Shown in pieces: positions 58,103 through 64,000 of a stretch of DNA of 64,000 nt. The notes beneath the pieces were generated by a model, which searched no databases, had not been told where the DNA came from, and saw only the letters and a program-made list of their open reading frames with translations. Every line of letters starts with the position of its first letter. The stretch's first letter is position 1. Both the position numbers and the translations under genes were made by a program. The stretch covers positions 425,177,324 to 425,241,323 of the forward strand of contig NC_073692.1 of the NCBI RefSeq assembly GCF_029784155.1, read 5' to 3'. Source of the DNA: Uranotaenia lowii. Its lineage: Eukaryota; Arthropoda; Insecta; Diptera; Culicidae.

Positions 58103-58796
58103 TAACCTAACTTTACTAAGCTGAATGAGTTCCAAGCGTAGTTGATTGGACCACTACGTGAAGATGGTCTGGGCCGATCAGGGTGATATTTAATTTAAAT
58201 AAGAGCTTTTTATCGATTGTTGTATTAGTAGCGCATATGTGTGAATAAGACCTCCTTTCCGAAGTATTGCCTAAGGGCAGTAACACGGTAACTCGACGTG
58301 CCTTTGTACCAATGCGTTAAATTCTTTCTTCAAATTTACCACCTGGGTAATTTAAAAAAATTGTGCTCTCGATCTGGGGTACGACGGGCAGAAAAAGCAT
58401 CGAGGCCAGAAATCCAAGAGTTACCAGCCCTTTGGCTGTACAACGGTCGAAGTAGGCCGGGGGGACTGTCGAGTAGAGTTCGTCCAATCTCACGGTTTGA
58501 AGCTTCAAAGATTAGGGAACGCTGCGTTACCTTTGGGGAGTACTCGAGTAGTACGGTTCCCAAAAGTCGAAGCTGCGAGGATATCCGATACCTTCTTCGC
58601 AGGAGAAATTGTTGAGAAAGGGCTATTTCACGTTCCAGGAATACCCACGGATAGAGTAGAGTGGCTCTCAATTCGAGTCGGTCTAGGATGACGTCTTTAT
58701 GGGAAATCATCCGAGGCGCGAGACTAGGGTACGCTGCACTCGATCGACACACGACGGGCAAAATGTGATGAACCTTTTATCCGGGGGTTAAGAGGC
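58103..58796. other. GC-richer unassigned sequence
   Basis: Overlapping frames on both strands (58298-58615, 58336-58761) with no recognised domain. CGACGGGCA occurs twice (about 58381 and 58752), and words such as CGAGTCG foreshadow the minisatellite that follows. It may be a leader or LTR of an unrecognised element. Confidence 0.35.
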
Positions 58797-59095
58797 CGTT
58801 CCTCGAGTCGTTCGAAGAGAGGTTAGACTTTGCGTCTTCAGGAGAAGAGGATTGTATAGTCATCCTCGAGTCTTTTTGATAAGAGGTCGGATCTCGAGTC
58901 GCAAGAGGAGTAATATACGTGTTAAGCTCCAGTCATTACGAAGAGAGGCCAGAGGAGAAATTGGGCCTTGAGTCGTGCAGAGGAGAGGTATGAGTACGTA
59001 AACCTCGAGCCGATGCAAGGAGAGGTCGAATCTCAAGTCGTAAGAGAAAAGGTCAGGCCTCGAGTCGCAAAGAGGAGAGGGTTAAGTGGGAACCA
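58797..59095. repeat. Degenerate minisatellite, CCTCGAGTCG...AGAGAGGT units
   Basis: About eight imperfect units of roughly 27-45 bp, each with a CTCGAGTCG core followed after a short spacer by AAGAGAGG or GGAGAGG (examples near 58801, 58864, 58890, 58969, 59004 and 59057). Units differ in length and sequence. The composition is purine-rich and unlike the neighbours. Confidence 0.6.
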
Positions 59096-59219
59096 CGAGT
59101 CATTGGTAATGGTGATAGGTATTGCTGAGAGTGGTCTCTTTCATAATTATTGCCTTGGAGCGCACTAGCACGCATAGACCTCCCACTCTTGGAGGATAGT
59201 GTGTTGAATAAATAGTCCG

Positions 59220-59510
59220 AGTTGGGAACTAGATCTGCGGCCCCAGGTGGAGTTGAAGGAGCAGCAGGTATACATGAAGTATAATACGGAGTCTTTCCAT
59301 TGTACCCATTGACCCAGAGTATCAAATTGGGGGGACGCGGTTGCTAGTCGTGTCTTGGAATACAATCCGTAAACCGAGATCAACCACCTGAGTGATCATA
59401 TAATAAAACATGACAGTGTGGTAAACCACTGTTGAGCCATACAGTCCATGTAGGGAACTATGTAGATCTGAGGCCCCAGGTGGAGTTTAGGGAGTAGGAG
59501 GTATGAAACG
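59220..59510. repeat. Direct repeat GGCCCCAGGTGGAGTT, two copies
   Basis: GGGAACTAGATCTGCGGCCC at 59225 and GGGAACTATGTAGATCTGAG at 59453 open two copies of a ~55-bp block that share CCCCAGGTGGAGTT and GGAG(C/T)AGNAGGTAT. The block looks like an internal duplication in the same unidentified element as the preceding minisatellite. Confidence 0.5.
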
Positions 59511-59754
59511 GAGCAGTGATGCCATGCATTTTCACGACACATGTGTATTTTAAAGAAAAAATCATACATGCCATGGCAAATCACAGCATTTTTAACAAAT
59601 TGGTAATATTTTCCAGGCTTAAAATGTTACAGATTTTTCAAAACAAGAGTGGCGCCACATGGGGCTTTTTAAAATGTTTCTCGATCCCAAGATATTAAAG
59701 GTTGAATATTTTTTTCGAGATTTTTCTGCCCATTGTACTAAGTGATTCCTCGAA

Positions 59755-59832
59755 GTACGTATTGAGTTCTTTTTCCCAGACTCCCTGACGAATATCAATC
59801 AGGGAGTCTGGGAAAAAGAACTCAATACGTAC
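59755..59832. repeat. Perfect 34-bp inverted repeat, 10-nt loop
   Basis: The left arm 59755-59788 starts GTACGTATTGAGTTC and ends GACTCCCTGA. The right arm 59799-59832 is its exact reverse complement. The loop is CGAATATCAA. There are no mismatches in 34 pairs. It would form a very stable hairpin in RNA or a cruciform in DNA. Confidence 0.9.
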
Positions 59833-60009
59833 ACTAAAATCCAAAACTCAGAATCTACAATTGTTCCATAACCTGTTCAGCAGACCCATACCAATTTTCA
59901 ATTCATTTAGATGAATTTGAGGGGTATCAATGCCCAAAAATATTTTCAGTCATTCAAAATGAAAGATTTAAAACCCCTGAACATTTATGAAGACAGGTTT
60001 TGAAGCTTG
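59833..60009. other. Unassigned
   Basis: Nothing recognised. Confidence 0.35.
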
Positions 60010-60155
60010 TGTGAAGGTAGTTGAGCCTCAGAAATAAGAACTGTTGACGAGAGTACTCACTGGCATCAAGACGCTGACTCCAGGTCGTAGATATTTTTAA
60101 TTTTGGCTTTTACGTTCGACAATTGGGGCAAGATTTTTAAATAAGAAAGTAAGTA
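60010..60155 (+). mobile_element. Old 3' fragment of the RTE-like element
   Basis: CTGTTGACGAGAGTACTCAC, then GGCATCAAGACGCTGACTCC and AGGTCGTAG, follow the same order as CTGTCGACGAGAATCTTGAC and AAGACGCTGGCCCCGGATCG in the copy at 30813-31073. A short AAGTAAGT near 60147 may be the tail. Heavily diverged. Confidence 0.5.
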
Positions 60156-60200
60156 TTTGAAAGTGCGTTTTTAATAATCAATGAGCTAAAAAACTGTACA

Positions 60201-60385
60201 CTAAGGTTTTTTTTTACGCGGTATGGATTCCGTCGTTAAAGTATAGGACTTGGAATATTTCGCTCAAAAAACGTATTGATTCGCGAGAGCCGTGTGGAAG
60301 AATCATATCCATGGCAAAAAACCGCGTAAAAAGAAGCCGTGTTAGAAAAACTGAGCAAAATCAAACCGCGTAAAAAAAACCTTAG
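60201..60385. mobile_element. 185-bp MITE, TIR CTAAGG-T(8-9)-ACGCGGT
   Basis: The left end CTAAGG, T9, ACGCGGT (60201-60222) is mirrored at the right end by ACCGCGT, A8, CCTTAG (60365-60385). The flanks GTACA and AGTAC suggest the TIR or target may extend a few bases. An internal AAACCGCGTAAAAAG near 60320 repeats the terminal motif. No ORF. Confidence 0.75.
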
Positions 60386-61870
60386 AGTACTACTCCTTAA
60401 AGCGATAAAAGTACAGAAAAACTTCCTGTTCAAAATTTTCACTTTAAATTTCAATGTACAGATTTTTCCACAAAACGGAACATCAATTTAATGTGGATTT
60501 CATATAGAGTCGTACATTTTCAAATGAAAAATTTGCGCCCGTTCGTATTTCACTCCCCAAGAGGTCATCAGCCAGCAACAAATTCCTCCCATATCGCTTA
60601 TGAACATTCCTCTCAAGCAACCATCTAAGCCACATGTGCCCTCTACAAGTTCCGTTCATGTGCTGCTTTTTTTTGCTAGACACTTAATTGCATAACTTAA
60701 TTGCATAACTCATATCTCTCAACTCACTCGTTGACCGGAAAAAGTTTAAGAACCTGAATCGGGAAGCGGGTTATGCAATGCACCCATAGCTCCCCTTCAG
60801 GCGCCGGGCGTGTCTGGCAACATAAAAGGCAATAACGATAAGCCAACTTTTCCAACTTGTTTCAAACTCCCATTCGGGATGCTACCGCATTCGAATTGCA
60901 ATCCAACATCTGCCAAAAAGCTATAAAAATAAATAAAAATGGTTCTTTTTCTTTGGGGATTTCGAAGTTCCTTTCCCTTTTCTAACGTTAATTTTCTGAA
61001 GATCCACGCGCCACCGATTTGACGTTACGTTCTTGAACGCACGACAAGAAGCCAAAATTTAAACGCTCACTGAGCAAACGTTATAGATAGTCAGAGATAA
61101 CCCTAGACAGACAGGGTCCCTTGAAGACAGAAACCCTTGGCATCCACCTTGATACACCTCTAATCCCATTAACAGTGAATTAATTCCGATATATCATTTC
61201 GAAACAGGAAAATAAATAAGTAGACCAAATATTTCTGCTGCCACTCACGGATTAGAAGTGTTTCAAAATAAAAGAACAAGACAAACGAAAATGAGGGGGC
61301 ACAACTCATTCACAAACGAGTCAACTTCGCTGGTCCGAGTCTGGACTGGCGGCCAAACTGGCCTGAACTGGACAAGATCAAAGTCGGAAGACCGCATAAT
61401 CTAATGAATGAGGAAAGAAGCAACAGATTCTTTCTCTTCCTGCATTTCTCCTACTCGGGCCTTTATTCTATTTTCATTATTGTTTTTTCCTCCTTCAACA
61501 ACGTAAGATGGAAGTGTGGAAATAATTCGACATTTTCATAAAAGCGAAATAAATAAATTCCCGCATTCTACGCGATGGCGTTTGTTTTAGGGTTCTTCAA
61601 ATCGAGATTAGGAGACCTTCTGGAGTGACATTAAATGGAAAGGAGGCGTATCTAGGGATCCGTAAGAACTTTTACCAGAATTTTCCCAAAACGCACTATT
61701 TAGTAGCTAACACCGAATTCTAGAGAATAACATACAAAATCGTCCAAATAAAGGAGTGCTTCTTGATACGAAGGAAATTGATTTATTGAATTTTGCGTTT
61801 TGTCAGCAATAATTAAAGATCGCATCTTCTAGGGTACATCTGTTCAAATAATCGTTAAATGTCTTCAAAA
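60386..61870. other. Unique-looking unassigned sequence
   Basis: A duplicated ACTTAATTGCATA occurs at about 60683 and 60696. Otherwise mixed-composition sequence without frames of note. It could be non-coding sequence near a gene, but no exon or promoter can be supported. Confidence 0.4.
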
Positions 61871-62040
61871 AATGTAATGTAATGTAAGGTAAGGTGATGT
61901 AATGTAATGTAATGAAATGTAATGTAATGTAATGTAATGTAATGTAATGTAATGTAATGTAATGTAATGTAATGTAATGTAATGTAATGTGATGTAATGT
62001 AATGTAATGTAATGTAATGTAATGTAATGTAATGTAATGT
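61871..62040. repeat. (AATGT)n pentamer tract, ~170 bp
   Basis: About 34 units of AATGT, with variants AAGGT, GATGT and AAATGT mostly in the first 50 bases and one GATGT at about 61990. Confidence 0.95.
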
Positions 62041-64000
62041 TATTTTTATATGCTCAGCATTAAGAAGGAATCCTTCATAAACGTTACACTGGATAGTTTC
62101 AAAAGGCGATTTTGACAGAATTTGAGAAAAGCTACGTTATCCTTGGCTCAACCCTGATCGCTAAGCCAAGCCCGCACAAAATTACAATAATAAAACAATA
62201 AAACGGAAACCGAGTATTAAGGGAGAAAAGTAAACACTATCCGCCGGATGGATGGATAGGCAATTTTTCTCCGGGTTCTGCAGCGACCCAAGAATAAGAA
62301 AACAGAGAACAAAAAAAGTATCACCAACAACAAACCTAACGTATGGCTGTATATTTCTGGCCTCCGAGAAGTCCCGAAAATGAAAAACACCCAGAAATAT
62401 GTGCCGCAAAAGTTCTATTTAATTAGAATAAAATATGGGAACTCGTTTCGCTCTCCGGCTGCACGGCGTTCGGTCAAGAAGAAAAGGTGCTGCTGGGAGC
62501 CAATTTTTCCGTTTTCCTTGCGGCTGGTTGACCGGTCGGGTTGTTTGAAATTGAAATAGAATGTGTCAGGATTGTAAATTAGCTTCCACAACTTCTCAAA
62601 CAGTTCGGTGAAGTTGATAAGCCTGGCGAGCAGAGACTCTACTGACATGTTAGGTTGGCTAACATTTTTGGGGGTAATTTATCTGCTTTGGTCGCACTCT
62701 GTCGGTCGAACACGAATCGAGCATGGTCCGCGGTTGATAAGCGAGGAAGCGCTGCTGCTCAAATGTCCAGATGAGCCAGAAAATGTGTGAGCAAAATCTT
62801 TGGGATCTAATCGACATGCTCTGGTAGCAGCTCCATAGGAATCATTAGGCTATAATTTTGTCAAATTTACTCGTCTTATCTGTGTGTCCCGATCTTTTGT
62901 TTTAAGAAAATGATAAATGTTTCCATATTAACACTTAACTAATGGAATCCATAAAACGGTATCATGGACTGACTCAAGTGACAATTTTCGTTCTAAAAGA
63001 TCCTTTAATGCCACCTTAAAATGTGCTTTAAATAAACGTTAAGTCATAAATTTCTTTAAAGCATTTATGACACGCTTATCGAAGTAGAAAGAAACTTTTT
63101 TGTAGTTTTAAATTTTTCATCAAAGTCTCGAATCCCTGAATGTGAAAATCTGATTTGTAATCTACACTTCAATCGACCTTGATCTTTCATACTAGTCTCT
63201 TTAACTGGGACTAAATTGAAATGTTCAGCTATTGCAACAAGGTACTTAATCACTGCTGGGAAGGAGCCTGCACCAATTGAAGTATCCGCAATCATCCACA
63301 AATCATGGCTCGTAAATCATCCTTGGTTTCACGAGATAATCAAAAGGGGCCACATATCTCATTCCCTCCGGGGGCCATTCCGAAGCTATTCTCTTCCGTC
63401 GTAGTTGTTGTTCCCATATGGTCTTAATAAAATAAAAGAAAATACTGCACCACATTTTGCAGACAAGGGGGACCCTCGGAAGATAACCGAGTCTTGTCAG
63501 ATCTCTTCGCTGAAGAGTGAAGCATTGCTTTGGTGGTGGTTTCTCTCTATAGTTGGTTATCAGTCTCGGTCATAATTAATACTTTGCTACCGTTTTGTGT
63601 CCATCTCTACCACCCGGGATGGGATATTTCTGTCCATATTCTTCGGACGAATGGCGTGGACGTCTTCTCTTCATCTGATATGTTCATGACTACGACGACG
63701 ACGGCCGCCAGGAATACCTACCAATTGAGTTGAGAAAAGGGGAGAACTTTCTTCTTGGTGCCCGGTCATTGTTTGGCATCATTCATAGATGAAAGTTGGT
63801 TGTACGATGGTTTAAGGCTTATTTCTCAAGGAAAGTGTAATGCATGTTAAAATTACTGTGATCACCTTACTAAGTTTTTCCACGGATTGATTTTGAACTT
63901 GACAAAACACAGATACGAGTCAAGGTAAAAATTGAATATTTTTTTAAGTGAAAAAATTACTTTTTATTTCACCGTTTATAATTCGTATAAAAAAATAATT
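62041..64000. other. Unique-looking unassigned sequence
   Basis: Short frames (62182-62409 and 62415-62648 minus, 62608-62790 plus, 63065-63301 minus, 63530-63733 plus) show no domains. No transposon ends, RNA genes or arrays recognised. Confidence 0.4.

Larger units (their letters stand above)
46900..58130 (+). mobile_element. R1-like non-LTR retrotransposon, broken by nested insertions
   Basis: R1-clade-like sequence is readable in two blocks in the same orientation: 46900-48205 (leader, ORF1, start of ORF2) and 53564-55062 (RT to C-terminus). The coding logic joins across the break: the pre-RT linker AYRIVMAEND ends block one, and KVKSPKMFLNK followed by LLTRHNVKSWPQVLYD opens block two. 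The break is filled by a Jockey-like 3' fragment with a 4.4-kb heptamer array. A 3-kb TIR element interrupts the 3' end at 55065. The right boundary is uncertain because the 3' untranslated region cannot be recognised with confidence. Confidence 0.7.

Overview
This is eukaryotic, non-coding, repeat-dominated DNA, most likely from a mosquito or a close dipteran relative. The inference rests on AT-rich sequence, many non-LTR retrotransposon relics of the kinds common in mosquito genomes (RTE-like, Jockey-like, R1-like and an RNase H-bearing element), many short TIR elements with TA or TTAA target duplications, and the absence of prokaryotic gene structure. I found no intact cellular gene. A few short GC-richer open stretches could be single exons and are listed with low confidence.

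Layout. 0-11 kb: inverted-repeat DNA elements (1-408, 1126-2040, 2110-3010), an RTE 3' scrap, a Jockey-like RT relic (8.4-9.2 kb) and an RTE 5' relic (9.2-10 kb). 11-15 kb: a GC-rich block with several perfect stem-loops, then AT-rich sequence. 15.4-18.4 kb: an RTE-like element split by an 852-bp MITE and carrying an internal deletion that removes the RT catalytic Asp pair. 19.5-20.9 kb: an RNase H domain from a non-LTR element (minus strand). 21-22.8 kb: ~143-bp near-tandem units split by a young composite with long inverted repeats. 23.2-24.7 kb: a Jockey-like RT (minus) split by a TTAA-flanked MITE. 27.4-28.6 kb: (GGAAGAA)n polypurine array. 30-31.2 kb: a TIR element carrying a 5'-truncated RTE copy with a perfect 13-bp duplication. 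32.5-33.6 kb: a degenerate minisatellite. 37.1-42 kb: (TGACAAAAA)n array ending in a 500-N gap. 43.3-43.9 kb: a Tc1/mariner-type MITE. 46.9-58.1 kb: a nested stack, in which an R1-like element was split by a 5'-truncated Jockey element whose tail has become a 4.4-kb (AATAAAC)n array, then capped by a 3-kb TIR element that itself received a tRNA-like SINE. 58-64 kb: a minisatellite, a perfect 34-bp hairpin, a 185-bp MITE, an (AATGT)n tract and otherwise unassigned sequence.

The most interesting signal is a set of extremely short retroposed insertions (51-64 nt including tail) at 513-576, 4318-4375 and 8770-8820. Each has a perfect 11-14 bp target-site duplication, a poly(A) tail and a body of only ~42-55 nt that folds into a two-storey hairpin. 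Two belong to one family and the third to another with the same architecture. They look like minimal parasites of LINE machinery. A second theme is a group of TIR elements whose ends and interiors carry repeated short words of the form GGGGTAA-nn-TG, in different versions per family.

Nothing here works as a pathway. The window records successive transposition and microsatellite growth, and the order of several events can be read from nesting.
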